Below, piece after piece: positions 33,256-42,522 of a stretch of DNA of 64,000 bases. Where the stretch lies: positions 2,229,501 to 2,293,500 of the forward strand of contig NZ_CP080025.1 of assembly GCF_020463795.1 (NCBI RefSeq), written 5' to 3'. The translations under genes were made by a program, and so were the position numbers. This DNA is from Echinicola marina (GTDB taxonomy: Bacteria; Bacteroidota; Bacteroidia; Cytophagales; Cyclobacteriaceae). Each line of letters opens with the position of its first letter. Within the stretch, counting starts at the first letter, position 1. The notes beneath the pieces are model-generated. The model searched no databases. It saw nothing but the letters and a program-made list of their open reading frames with translations, and had not been told where the DNA came from.

Positions 33256-35247
33256 ATGGCAATGCATACCGGAGAGAATGAACAGGCGCTGAGGAAGATT
33301 TTGGATATGACAAGGCTGATCAGCATTACCATTTTAATCATCCACTTCTATTATTACTGTTACAGCGCATTTGAAGTATGGGGATTGAGCAGCACTTTTA
33401 GCGACCGTATATTAGGCAATATCTATAAAACAGGATTGTTCAGCAATTTTCATAAATCCAAGCTGATTGCTCTTGGTTTTTTGTGTATTTCCCTTTTGGG
33501 AGCCAAAGGGAAAAAGAATGAAAAACTGAACCACAAAACGGCCTTTGCCTACCTGATCACGGGACTGCTCATTTATTTTATCAGCTATTTGTGTATGAAG
33601 TTGAACACACCTATGCTGACGATAGCTATCCTGTATATGGCACTCACAGGAATTGGCTTTCTGCTGGTGTTGACGGGTGGCACCTTGCTTTCCCGGATCA
33701 TCAGGAACAAGCTCAACAACAAGGATATTTTCAATAAAGAAAATGAGACCTTCCCCCAGGAGGAACGATTGCTGGAAAACGAGTATTCTGTCAATCTTCC
33801 TGCCCGATATCAATTAAAGGATAAGCGGAGAAACAGTTGGGTCAACATCATTAATCCGTTCCGGGCAATTATGGTATTGGGAACGCCTGGTTCGGGAAAA
33901 TCCTACTTCGTTATACGTCATGTGATCACCCAACATATCCGAAAGGGATTTACCATGTTCGTGTACGACTTTAAATTTGACGACCTTTCTAAAATAGCCT
34001 ATAACACTTGGCTGAAAAACAAGCATGGGTATGCGAAACCACCGGCCTTTTATGTGATCAATTTCGATGACCTGACCCGGAGCCACCAGTGCAATCCCCT
34101 GGAACCATCAGCTATGACAGACATTACCGATGCTGCCGAGAGTGCCCGTACCATTTTGATGGGGTTAAACCGGGAGTGGATCAAACGTCAGGGAGACTTC
34201 TTTGTAGAGTCCCCGATCAACTTTCTGACAGCAGTTATCTGGTATTTAAAAAAATACAAGGACGGAGAGTTTTGCACCCTCCCGCACGTCATTGAACTGA
34301 TGCAGGTGGATTATGATAGCCTGTTCACCCTATTACGTACCGAAAAGGAAATTGAAGTGCTGATCAATCCTTTTGTCAATGCTTATCTGAACGATGTGAT
34401 GGAACAATTGGAAGGCCAGATCGCTGCGGCAAAAGTGGCGATGGCAAGGCTTTCATCTCCACAATTATACTATGTGCTATCCGGTAACGATTTCAATCTG
34501 GACATCAACAATTCGGATGATCCCAAAATAGTGTGCGTGGGAAACAACCCGCAAAAGATACAGATCTATGGAGCCGTGTTATCGCTTTATGTAAATCGGC
34601 TGATAAAGCTGGTAAACAAAAAAGGGAAATTAAAGAGCAGCCTCATTTTTGATGAGTTTCCGACCATTTACCTGAACAATATGGACAGCCTGATCGCTAC
34701 TGCCCGCAGCAATAAAGTTTCTACCTGTCTAGGTGTTCAGGATTTCAGTCAACTCCGTAAAGATTATGGACGTGAGCAGGCCGATGTTATCATGAATATT
34801 ACCGGGAATATCATTAGCGGCCAGGTGACAGGTGATACGGCTAAACAGCTATCAGAGCGTTTTGGGAAAATTATGCAGGACAGGGAGAGCTATTCCATTA
34901 ACAGTGGAGATACTTCGATCAGCCGATCCAAACAATTGGAAGCAGCCATACCGCCTTCAAAGATATCAGGGTTAAGTTCCGGTGAATTTGTGGGTATGGT
35001 GGCCGATAATCCCGATTGCAGGATCGACTTGAAAGCCTTCCATTGTGAGATCATCAACGATCACCAGGCTTTAAAGAAGGAAGAGCAAAACTACCAGGAC
35101 ATTGAAGTTGTCCGTAAGCTGGATACGAGTATGGTGCAACGGAACTACCTGCAAATCAAACAGGATATCCAGGATATTATCCAATCGGAAATGGAACGGC
35201 TATTGAATGATCCGGGGCTGAGCCATTTGATCATAAAAAAAGCTTGA
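33256..35247 (+). CDS. type IV coupling protein (VirD4/TraD-like)
   Basis: 663 residues. Three or four transmembrane helices fall within the first 160 residues (about 18-36, 70-85, 95-112, 120-140). Walker A is VLGTPGSGKSYFV near residue 208, and the Walker B region is SSLIFDEFPTIYLNN near 465, followed by ARSNKVSTCLGVQDFSQLRK. This is the layout of Bacteroidetes coupling proteins (often named TraG or MobC in that group), which bring the relaxosome to the secretion channel. It is the last gene of the mobilization group; the cargo promoter begins right after it. Confidence 0.92.
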   Translation: MAMHTGENEQALRKILDMTRLISITILIIHFYYYCYSAFEVWGLSSTFSDRILGNIYKTGLFSNFHKSKLIALGFLCISLLGAKGKKNEKLNHKTAFAYLITGLLIYFISYLCMKLNTPMLTIAILYMALTGIGFLLVLTGGTLLSRIIRNKLNNKDIFNKENETFPQEERLLENEYSVNLPARYQLKDKRRNSWVNIINPFRAIMVLGTPGSGKSYFVIRHVITQHIRKGFTMFVYDFKFDDLSKIAYNTWLKNKHGYAKPPAFYVINFDDLTRSHQCNPLEPSAMTDITDAAESARTILMGLNREWIKRQGDFFVESPINFLTAVIWYLKKYKDGEFCTLPHVIELMQVDYDSLFTLLRTEKEIEVLINPFVNAYLNDVMEQLEGQIAAAKVAMARLSSPQLYYVLSGNDFNLDINNSDDPKIVCVGNNPQKIQIYGAVLSLYVNRLIKLVNKKGKLKSSLIFDEFPTIYLNNMDSLIATARSNKVSTCLGVQDFSQLRKDYGREQADVIMNITGNIISGQVTGDTAKQLSERFGKIMQDRESYSINSGDTSISRSKQLEAAIPPSKISGLSSGEFVGMVADNPDCRIDLKAFHCEIINDHQALKKEEQNYQDIEVVRKLDTSMVQRNYLQIKQDIQDIIQSEMERLLNDPGLSHLIIKKA

Positions 35248-35268
35248 TAAGGAAACAGGATTCATTTA

Positions 35269-35337
35269 GCGATAAAAAAATCGCCAAATGTTTGACGATA
35301 AAAAAATCGTTTGTATCTTTGACGAGAATTTTATCGT
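35269..35337 (+). promoter_or_regulatory. promoter with three 16-bp palindromic operators
   Basis: The promoter is perfect: TTTG (35291-35294), 19 bases, TATCTTTG (35314-35321). Three palindromes share a 5-6-5 layout. They are GCGAT-A6-ATCGC (35269-35284), ACGAT-A6-ATCGT (35295-35310) and ACGAG-AATTTT-ATCGT (35322-35337, one mismatch). They are spaced 26 and 27 bases apart. The middle one fills the promoter spacer and the third covers the start of transcription. The geometry points to tight cooperative repression by a dimeric helix-turn-helix protein, whose identity is unknown. Confidence 0.8.
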
Positions 35338-35345
35338 TAACAAGA

Positions 35346-38090
35346 ATGGAAGCTCAGCAAGATATATTTTTAAGGAATAATACTGGAAGCAAATCAAAGT
35401 CCGCGATTGTGGATGGATTCGTGGTAAGAACCAATGAGTTTAGTCACACGAAAGCTTTGCTAAAAGAAGCAAAGTCAATTAATGATGTCCAAAATACAAT
35501 CATAATTGGCCTAAGAGGAGCAGGTAAAACAACTTTAATGCACCGCTTAAACTATGCTATATTAGACGAAGAAGCCCTCTCCAATCGCTATTTGCCAATT
35601 CTGTTTTCAGAAGAGCAGTATAATTTGTCCGATTTAACCAATTTATGGGAGGCCGTAGCAGTAGGGATTGAAGACAATTTTTATAAAGAAAACTTAGTTG
35701 CAAAAATAGATGATATAATTGAATCAAATAGGGGGCATGAGAAAGAATCCTTCGAATTCCTACAGGATTTTTTGGTTTCAAAAAATAAGATAGCTATTCT
35801 TTTTATAGAAAATGTAAACTTTTTTCTGAAGAAGCTTTCCGAGGACGAAAAAAACCGATTAAAAAAAATTCTAACATCTAACTCGCCATTCCGAGTAATC
35901 GGATCATCTACTTCTTATAACGATGGAACTATTGATTTCGGAAATACTTTTTACAAATTTTTCGAAGTTGTACAATTAGATGGCTTAACTAAAGAAGAAT
36001 GTGGAAATCTATTGATTAAAATTGGGCAGCAGTATGGAGAAGAGCAGCAAATTAGAGAAGTGATCAACAATTTTCCTGGTAGAGTGGAAGCTTTAAGAAG
36101 GTTAACCGGTGGTGTGCCGAGAACCATATCATATCTTTTCCAGATTTTCCTAGACAATGAGAATGGCAAAGCTATTAAAGATCTCTACCTTCTGATAGAT
36201 ACTTTAACATTACTATACAAATCGGAGTTGGATCAGTTATCAACCCAGCAACAAAAGGTGATTGATGCCATAGCCAGAAAATGGGATGCAATATCAGTGA
36301 AAGAAATCGCAAGACGGACGAGATTAGAAAGCAAAAATATTTCATCAATCCTATCGTATTTAGAAAAAAACCAACAGGTTGAGAAAGTGCCGACCTCAAC
36401 AAAAAATCATTTGTACCGGATTAAAGAAAGGTTTATGAATATATGGTACCTGATGAGGTTTGGAAGAAAGCATGATAAGGAAAACGTAATATGGTTGGTT
36501 CGTTTTTTTGATGCTTGGTGTGACGAGAGTGAATTAACTAAAAGGTTAAAAAAGCATATCAACAACCTTAAAGCCGGTAAGTATGATGCCATTGCAGCTA
36601 TTGATATGGGGAATACTTTCTTATCATGTGAAAATGTTTCTGACTCTTTAAAGGAAGAATTGATTAAAACTACAAATTCAATACTTCCAGATAGGCTTTT
36701 GAAGAATACAAAAACAAAACAGAAAGATGCCTTGGATAAAATCAAGAAGCTTGTAAATGAAGGAAAGATAGATGAAGCCGAGAAACGTCTTGAAGAAGTA
36801 GAAGCTAGAAATATTGATTTCTACATGTTGGCTACCTCTATCTATTTGATGCTTCGAGAGCAAGATAAAGCTTTAGAATATGCAAAAGCAGCCTGGCAAT
36901 TAGATAATAAAAATTCATTTGCTGCAACTTCAATGGGTTTATTGTATGAGCTTTATTTTGGGGACATAGAAAAAGCAATTCAATTTTATAAGAAAAGCTT
37001 GCAATTGCCTCAACCACATCCTTATGCTGCTAATAGACTGGGAGATATCTACAGAGATAAAGAAGATTTTACAATCGCTATAGAATATCATAAACAAGCT
37101 GCTCTAAAAAATTTTAAGCAATCTTTAAAGTCTTTGGGAGAAATCTATCTCAAGATAGGCCAACTTGAAAATGCGGAAAAGTACTTAAAAGAAGCTGTAA
37201 ATGCTAAAATTGAAGGAGCTAATACTGTCTTAGCTAAAGTTTTTACAGAACAGAAGAAGAGAAAAGAGACAGAGCTCGCACTGCAAGCTGCAGTTGCATC
37301 TAATGAAGAAGACGCCAATATCAATATGGGTAGATTTTATCTGATGCAAAAAAGACCAAACTTTAAAAAAGCAGAGGAGCAATTTAAAATAGCTATCAAG
37401 AAAGGATTAATTGACGGATACGGTGAGCTTGGTAAACTTTTTATAAGAAAGAAAAATATTGAGCAAGCGATTGAAATTTTTAAGAAAGGTTTACTGAATG
37501 ACGATGCTGAATCGGCGCACCATCTTGGTCATCTCTATAATATGATGGAAGACTATGAGGCTGCTGATAAAATGTTTGAAAAAGCTATAGAATTAGGCGA
37601 TTCCTCAATTGTAGGATGTTGGGTAGAAGGTATCTATGATTCAAAAAGAATAGACAAAAAGCTTTTTGCAAAAAAACTATTAGAAAAGTATGGAAAAGAT
37701 ACTAATAACATTCAATATGATTTATTATATGCAAAAATAATCTTATGGAATGGAGATGTATCAGAGTCTATTAGAATCATTAACAATAGAACAAAGGAAA
37801 TTTTTGAATCTTTTGATGAAGAAGAAAACAACAGGCATTTTCGAAAAGCACTATCTGAATTGGTGGATTATTTTCTCTTATTAATAGCAAAAAAAGAACT
37901 CAATGTGGCTTTAAATATTTTTGAAAGTACAGATAAACCTGATTTCAAAACGATGCTAAAGCCAGTATATTACTTACTGATGGATGAACTAAAGGATGAA
38001 TTCCCTACAGAATATTTAAAAGCCGGTAGAGAGTTAACGGAAACAATTAATGATTTAAAAAAGGAGGTGGAATATTTGAGAAAGAGGTAA
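35346..38090 (+). CDS. AAA-type ATPase with winged helix and TPR array
   Basis: 914 residues from ATG 35346, chosen because it follows the promoter by about 20 bases; the open frame extends 34 codons upstream, but that part is the promoter and operators. Walker A is GLRGAGKTT at residues 55-63. The Walker B position near 150 reads ILFIENVNF, with Glu-Asn where Asp-Asp/Glu is usual, and sensor 1 is RVIGSSTSY. A winged helix (SVKEIARRTRLESKNISSIL) lies near 315-350. From about 470 to 800 there is a run of TPR/Sel1-like repeats (AIQFYKKSLQLPQPHPYAAN, AIEYHKQAALKNF). The ATPase-winged helix part resembles ORC/Cdc6-like or STAND-type modules, and with a TPR sensor this looks like a signal-transduction or defence ATPase (inference). 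It is AT-rich. Confidence 0.75.
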   Translation: MEAQQDIFLRNNTGSKSKSAIVDGFVVRTNEFSHTKALLKEAKSINDVQNTIIIGLRGAGKTTLMHRLNYAILDEEALSNRYLPILFSEEQYNLSDLTNLWEAVAVGIEDNFYKENLVAKIDDIIESNRGHEKESFEFLQDFLVSKNKIAILFIENVNFFLKKLSEDEKNRLKKILTSNSPFRVIGSSTSYNDGTIDFGNTFYKFFEVVQLDGLTKEECGNLLIKIGQQYGEEQQIREVINNFPGRVEALRRLTGGVPRTISYLFQIFLDNENGKAIKDLYLLIDTLTLLYKSELDQLSTQQQKVIDAIARKWDAISVKEIARRTRLESKNISSILSYLEKNQQVEKVPTSTKNHLYRIKERFMNIWYLMRFGRKHDKENVIWLVRFFDAWCDESELTKRLKKHINNLKAGKYDAIAAIDMGNTFLSCENVSDSLKEELIKTTNSILPDRLLKNTKTKQKDALDKIKKLVNEGKIDEAEKRLEEVEARNIDFYMLATSIYLMLREQDKALEYAKAAWQLDNKNSFAATSMGLLYELYFGDIEKAIQFYKKSLQLPQPHPYAANRLGDIYRDKEDFTIAIEYHKQAALKNFKQSLKSLGEIYLKIGQLENAEKYLKEAVNAKIEGANTVLAKVFTEQKKRKETELALQAAVASNEEDANINMGRFYLMQKRPNFKKAEEQFKIAIKKGLIDGYGELGKLFIRKKNIEQAIEIFKKGLLNDDAESAHHLGHLYNMMEDYEAADKMFEKAIELGDSSIVGCWVEGIYDSKRIDKKLFAKKLLEKYGKDTNNIQYDLLYAKIILWNGDVSESIRIINNRTKEIFESFDEEENNRHFRKALSELVDYFLLLIAKKELNVALNIFESTDKPDFKTMLKPVYYLLMDELKDEFPTEYLKAGRELTETINDLKKEVEYLRKR

Positions 38091-38375
38091 TCAGACAAAT
38101 CTAGGTCAAAAATATTAGGTGTGATATAAAGGTACTTAAACATATCACTCTTTGTCAAGGTTGGAGGTTTGGTGATGACAAACACCTTTGAACAACACAA
38201 AAGTAAGAAAATCTAATTTTTGTGCAAGCATTGTCATCATTTTCTTTTCTCTAACCTCGACCACATAGCAATAAACACCGGCTTTACTAATATTTCTGCT
38301 GGAACTGGTCCTTTATTAATGGGACGAGGGCGCTATTTAATTAAAAGTTAATATTAAATAAAAAGGATAAAGAAA
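38091..38375 (+). other. 285-base AT-rich spacer before the MBL gene
   Basis: I see no gene that can be supported here. A short open stretch (about 38210-38350, no ATG near its start, ending GRGRYLIKS) could be a decayed gene remnant. No consensus promoter was found; AAAGGATAAAG just before the ATG at 38376 may serve as the ribosome-binding region. Confidence 0.4.
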
Positions 38376-39542
38376 ATGGCTAATAATGCTACTATTAAAT
38401 ATTACCCAGTGGGTAATGGAGACGCGTCTCTAATCACATTGGAGGACAAAACTACAATTATAATTGATTGCAACATCAGGAACTGCGATAATGAGGACAA
38501 CTATGATGTAAAATCCGATTTATTAAAAAGCGTTCAGTATAATGATGGTATTCCGTATGTTGATGTTTTTATACTAACACATGGTGACCAAGACCATTGC
38601 AGAGGCTTTAAAAAGCATTTCTACCAAGGAGCGCCAGAAAAATATTCGGAAGCAGACAAAAAAGAAGGGCTAATCCGTGTCGATACCATGTGGTTCTCGC
38701 CAATGATTGCAGAACAGCATTCGAATGAAGATGAAGATGCTTACCAACAAGAGGCTGAACGTAGGCTTGCCCTTCACAGGAAAGGCGATGCAAGGAAAGA
38801 TAATCCAGGAAACAGAATTAAGATTATCGGATATGACGGAAGTGCTGACTACAAGGACTTAAATCACCTAAGGGCGATACCAGGAGATATTGTTACACGT
38901 TTCAGTGACCGAGATCAACCTCTGTTTTCAATTTTTATACATGCTCCATTTAAGGAACATCTTGAAGCTCTTGGTAGTGACAAAAAGAACTCTACTAGCA
39001 TCGTTTTCCAAGCAAGATTCAAAAACACCTCTTATCAAGAGGGATTCTCAACCCTTGCAATGTTCGGAGGAGATTCTGACCATACCTCTTGGTGCATTAT
39101 TTTAGAAAAAACCAAAAAGTATAAAAATGAGCATGCGTTGTATTGGGATCTATTTCTTTCACCTCACCATTGCTCTTGGTCGTTCTTCAATGACAGACCT
39201 CAGGAGGAAAACCCTGTTCCTAAAAAAACTTCCATGGAAGTGCTCGATTACAAAAGGAGGAACGCAAAGGTCATTGCTTCAAGCAAAAGGATAGTAAATG
39301 ATGATGACAACCCTCCACATTATGAAGCAAAACATGAGTACGTTAAGAAAGTTACTGAAAGCAATTTTATTAACACTACCACTTACAAAGTGGTGAATAA
39401 AATCCCACAACCTATAGTATTTGAGGTTACGTCACAAGGTATTGTAAAACCAAAGCAATCAGAGGGCTCTGCTAAAGTGATAGGTGGTGCCGGATTAGGC
39501 GTTGTTAACTCCGCTTCGAAATATGGAAATGGAGCTATTTAG
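38376..39542 (+). CDS. ComEC-like metallo-beta-lactamase-fold protein 1
   Basis: 388 residues, no signal peptide. The MBL metal-binding motif THGDQDHCRG is at about residue 67, a second acidic motif GGDSDH near 232 and SPHHCSW near 261, the pattern of the ComEC/Rec2-type MBL hydrolases that act on nucleic acids or nucleotides. The N-terminal strand YYPVGNGDASLITLE is also typical. The C-terminal tail is loose and Gly/Ala/Ser-rich (VIGGAGLGVVNSASKYGN). Its stop lies inside the next gene (20-base overlap), so it is translationally coupled to the E2-E1-JAB protein, and the two products should act together. The substrate is unknown. Confidence 0.85.
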   Translation: MANNATIKYYPVGNGDASLITLEDKTTIIIDCNIRNCDNEDNYDVKSDLLKSVQYNDGIPYVDVFILTHGDQDHCRGFKKHFYQGAPEKYSEADKKEGLIRVDTMWFSPMIAEQHSNEDEDAYQQEAERRLALHRKGDARKDNPGNRIKIIGYDGSADYKDLNHLRAIPGDIVTRFSDRDQPLFSIFIHAPFKEHLEALGSDKKNSTSIVFQARFKNTSYQEGFSTLAMFGGDSDHTSWCIILEKTKKYKNEHALYWDLFLSPHHCSWSFFNDRPQEENPVPKKTSMEVLDYKRRNAKVIASSKRIVNDDDNPPHYEAKHEYVKKVTESNFINTTTYKVVNKIPQPIVFEVTSQGIVKPKQSEGSAKVIGGAGLGVVNSASKYGNGAI

Positions 39543-41805
39543 TACAAGTTTGTCGGTTTTTGCTGGTGATATAGAGAATCTTGAGCTTCAGGATTCTCTA
39601 AAATCACTGGAGGCACTTATAGTAGGCGAGGTTAAAATATTGGATTGGGGAAATGGAAGGATTGCTGTGCCCATGGAGGTTAGTGTTGACTTACCCAGCC
39701 TAGGTAATTTGGAAGGGTTAGATATCAGGGAAGTAGAACCTATTATTTTGGTTTTCGATTTGTTGAATTATCCTTTTTCCGCCCCCCAGGTTTTTACAGA
39801 TCGACTTGATTTTCCCAAAAATAATCTTGCCCATTTATACATCGCTGTCAATAATCGTCCCCCAGCCTTCTGCTATGTAAGAGGTAATAATGATGAATGG
39901 TATGCGAACAAAAGAGTCGAGGATTTGGTGGTACGTATCAGTAATTGGCTGAGAGATGCCGCTGTCGGTGAACTTACAGAAGACGGGAAACAGTTTGATC
40001 CACTTAGACTAGAGGGTTATTCCGGAACGGTAATTTATGATTATGATACAATGCTTGGTGTAATTACAGGAAAGACAACATTCCTTCCTGATAAACACCT
40101 TGCTATGGCCTTATTTGATCGTCCTAAGCAAACTGAACGATGCACATACAAGCTAGTTAAGCTGCTCACCTCCGGAAATGCTTTAGAAACAATCAAAGAT
40201 GTTGATGAGGAACGCAAAAAAAATCAAGAAGATATCACTCGAAGAAATTATCATTATGGCTATATAATATGGGGAAAGGAAGGAGCAATCAGTAACGATT
40301 ACTATGTCAATCTTCCAAGAAATTGGAAAGAGTTTAAATCGTTCTGTGATTTTTATGGAGTTGACTACAATGAGTTGGAGAATTTCATTGCAACTTGTGA
40401 TGGAAATACATTTGTTCATTTTCCTGTAATTGTTGGTATAAGAAGGCCCCGTCCACTTATAGGATATTCATCAGATATTGAGTTTATAAACTTCCGCTTT
40501 TGGGTGAATACTGATGACGTAAAAGATGGAACAATCGTCAACAACATATCTATAGATTTCTTTTCTCACAATCAACCACTCACTCGGAAACAAGCGAGCC
40601 AAATGTCTAATTGTAATATAGGTTTCGATATTAGAACTGTTGTTTTTGGATGTGGGGCTTTAGGGTCGAAGGCAGTTATGCACTTAGCAAGAGCCGGTCA
40701 TACAAACTTGACACTTATAGATCCTGATCACATTTCTCCACATAATTTAGTACGCCATGCTTTATTTGGAGAAGATGAAGGTGCAAATAAAGCTGTTGCA
40801 TTAGCGGAAAGAATAAAATCTATATATCCACATCAAACTAACAATGTCATTGGTTTGGCGGGTTTAAAAAAAGGCATAATAGACAAAAAGGATTTTTTTG
40901 AAATTCATAATTGGGTTTTAGATTTCACTGCATCTGAAGCTTTTTTTAATAAGCTGTCAATGGTAAGAAGCATGGATAAACGAAATGTTGCTAGTGCATC
41001 CATATCCGATTTTGGGAACTTAGGGATACTATATAAAGAAGGGGAATCCAGAAATCCACGCATTGATGATCTACAGGCTTATTTATATAGCTTGTCTGTT
41101 CACGATAAAAAAATCAGTAACTGGCTTCAAAAAGAACAGCAAATAAGTGACAACCATAATGTCACTGTTCGGGTCGGAATCGGCTGTAATTCAGAAACAA
41201 CTATTCTCCCCGACGATAAAATATCTGCCCATGCCTCTTATTTTTCAGGTAATCTAAAGAGAGAAATATTAGCCCCTTCAGAGGGAGGCAAAATTTATCT
41301 AAGCCGTATTGAGGATAGTCAGGATTATAATATTGAAACACAAGTAATCTCTGTTATGCCTTTTGAAGTTTTTAAAGCTTTAAACAATCCTAGTTGGATG
41401 ATTCGATTTAAAGATGGAGTTATCCAGAAAATAAATGAAGAATGTGTAATTGGCGGGGAAAATGAGACAGGAGGTGTGTTTGTTGGAATTTGTAATTATA
41501 AGACAAAAACAATTCATGTTGTAGATTCAATCAGTGCACCTATTGATAGTAAAGCAAATCCAATCCATTTTGTAAGGGGACATAAAGGCTTATCTGAAGA
41601 AATTACAAAATTTAAACATAATTCTGGAGAGCAAATTGGGTATATAGGGGAATGGCACTCTCATCCTGAAGGGCCTAATGCACTTAGCCAACAGGATATG
41701 GAAAGTGTGCATAATCATAAAACTGAGTTTATACAATTAAATCCGCCACTTCCAGTATTCTTGTCAATTATCACTCCAGATGGATTGTTCCCATTTGTGT
41801 TTTAA
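39523..41805 (+). CDS. E2-E1-JAB single-chain ubiquitin-like conjugation protein
   Basis: 760 residues from ATG 39523 (ATG 39529 and TTG 39502 are alternatives). Residues 30-150 form an E2-like domain (LNYPFSAPQVFT, then NNRPPAFCYVRG with the likely catalytic Cys 117). Near 373 the E1/ThiF adenylation motif VVFGCGALGSKAVMHLA begins, then LIDPDHISPHNLVRH, and VGIGCNSET near 555 offers the E1 cysteine. The C-terminus is a JAB deubiquitinase-type metalloprotease: NETGGVFVG near 650, EWHSHPEGP near 710, then SQQD. This combines in one chain what CBASS type II splits into Cap2 (E2-E1) and Cap3 (JAB). It overlaps the MBL gene. No ubiquitin-like partner was found nearby. Confidence 0.85.
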   Translation: MEMELFSTSLSVFAGDIENLELQDSLKSLEALIVGEVKILDWGNGRIAVPMEVSVDLPSLGNLEGLDIREVEPIILVFDLLNYPFSAPQVFTDRLDFPKNNLAHLYIAVNNRPPAFCYVRGNNDEWYANKRVEDLVVRISNWLRDAAVGELTEDGKQFDPLRLEGYSGTVIYDYDTMLGVITGKTTFLPDKHLAMALFDRPKQTERCTYKLVKLLTSGNALETIKDVDEERKKNQEDITRRNYHYGYIIWGKEGAISNDYYVNLPRNWKEFKSFCDFYGVDYNELENFIATCDGNTFVHFPVIVGIRRPRPLIGYSSDIEFINFRFWVNTDDVKDGTIVNNISIDFFSHNQPLTRKQASQMSNCNIGFDIRTVVFGCGALGSKAVMHLARAGHTNLTLIDPDHISPHNLVRHALFGEDEGANKAVALAERIKSIYPHQTNNVIGLAGLKKGIIDKKDFFEIHNWVLDFTASEAFFNKLSMVRSMDKRNVASASISDFGNLGILYKEGESRNPRIDDLQAYLYSLSVHDKKISNWLQKEQQISDNHNVTVRVGIGCNSETTILPDDKISAHASYFSGNLKREILAPSEGGKIYLSRIEDSQDYNIETQVISVMPFEVFKALNNPSWMIRFKDGVIQKINEECVIGGENETGGVFVGICNYKTKTIHVVDSISAPIDSKANPIHFVRGHKGLSEEITKFKHNSGEQIGYIGEWHSHPEGPNALSQQDMESVHNHKTEFIQLNPPLPVFLSIITPDGLFPFVF

Positions 41806-41822
41806 CCCTACAATATCATTAT

Positions 41823-42452
41823 ATGGAAAAAGAAAAAAACCTTAAGGCAAAGAACACTCCACAATTATGGGTGTTCCTTTCTGCAAACATACTTTTTCTA
41901 TGTGGGATGATTTTTCCCACATATTTTAAAGAGCTGACAAAAGACTTTGATATTGTTCTTATACTTAAAGTGTTGGGTGCCTCAATAGCCCCTTTATTAT
42001 TATTCTTGTTGAATGGACTTATATCCAGCCACCAAAAAGCTATTCTGGTTTTTTGGAAATTTAAGCATCCGTTACCTGGTTCAGAAGCTTTTACTAAGTT
42101 AAGCAAAAATGACCATAGGATTGACCGGGACAAATTGAAAGAAATTCATGGTTCCTTACCTAAAAGCCCTAAACAGCAGAATAAGTTATGGTATAAAATC
42201 TATAAGAAAACTAGTTCTAATATTATAGTAGCGAACAGCCATAGAGACTTCTTATTGGCACGAGATTTAACTTCATTATCCGTTCTGTTTGTGATATTCC
42301 TAGGAATACCCGCTTTAATAATTGGGAGCTGGCCTATTAACCTATATTACTTTATTGGATTAATACTGCAATATTTAGTAGTAAGCATTGGTGCACAAAA
42401 TAGAGGGCGGAGATTTGTTGCAAATGTTTTGGCAATAGAATCTTGTTCCTAG
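41823..42452 (+). CDS. four-helix membrane protein, possible effector
   Basis: 209 residues. Two hydrophobic helices near residues 12-34 and 46-68 are followed by a soluble loop of about 75 residues, rich in Lys and Ser (KSPKQQNKLWYKIYKKTSSN), then two more helices near 150-170 and 172-192. There is no signal peptide. It follows the E2-E1-JAB gene by 17 bases and is probably in the same transcript. Small multi-helix membrane proteins are frequent membrane-disrupting effectors in bacterial defence operons, which is the main reason to suggest that role. I do not recognise a family; SLATT domains have a different helix layout. Confidence 0.65.
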   Translation: MEKEKNLKAKNTPQLWVFLSANILFLCGMIFPTYFKELTKDFDIVLILKVLGASIAPLLLFLLNGLISSHQKAILVFWKFKHPLPGSEAFTKLSKNDHRIDRDKLKEIHGSLPKSPKQQNKLWYKIYKKTSSNIIVANSHRDFLLARDLTSLSVLFVIFLGIPALIIGSWPINLYYFIGLILQYLVVSIGAQNRGRRFVANVLAIESCS

Positions 42453-42522
42453 CAAAAAAGAATGAGCAATTTTGCTTTTAATTAATGGTAAATCGTACAA
42501 AACAAAATATTATTAAGGTACA

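Noticed and set aside
38091-38375. A hidden ubiquitin-like protein gene in the spacer before the MBL gene
   Set aside because: The only open stretch is about 44 codons, lacks a start near its beginning and does not end in a Gly-Gly motif.
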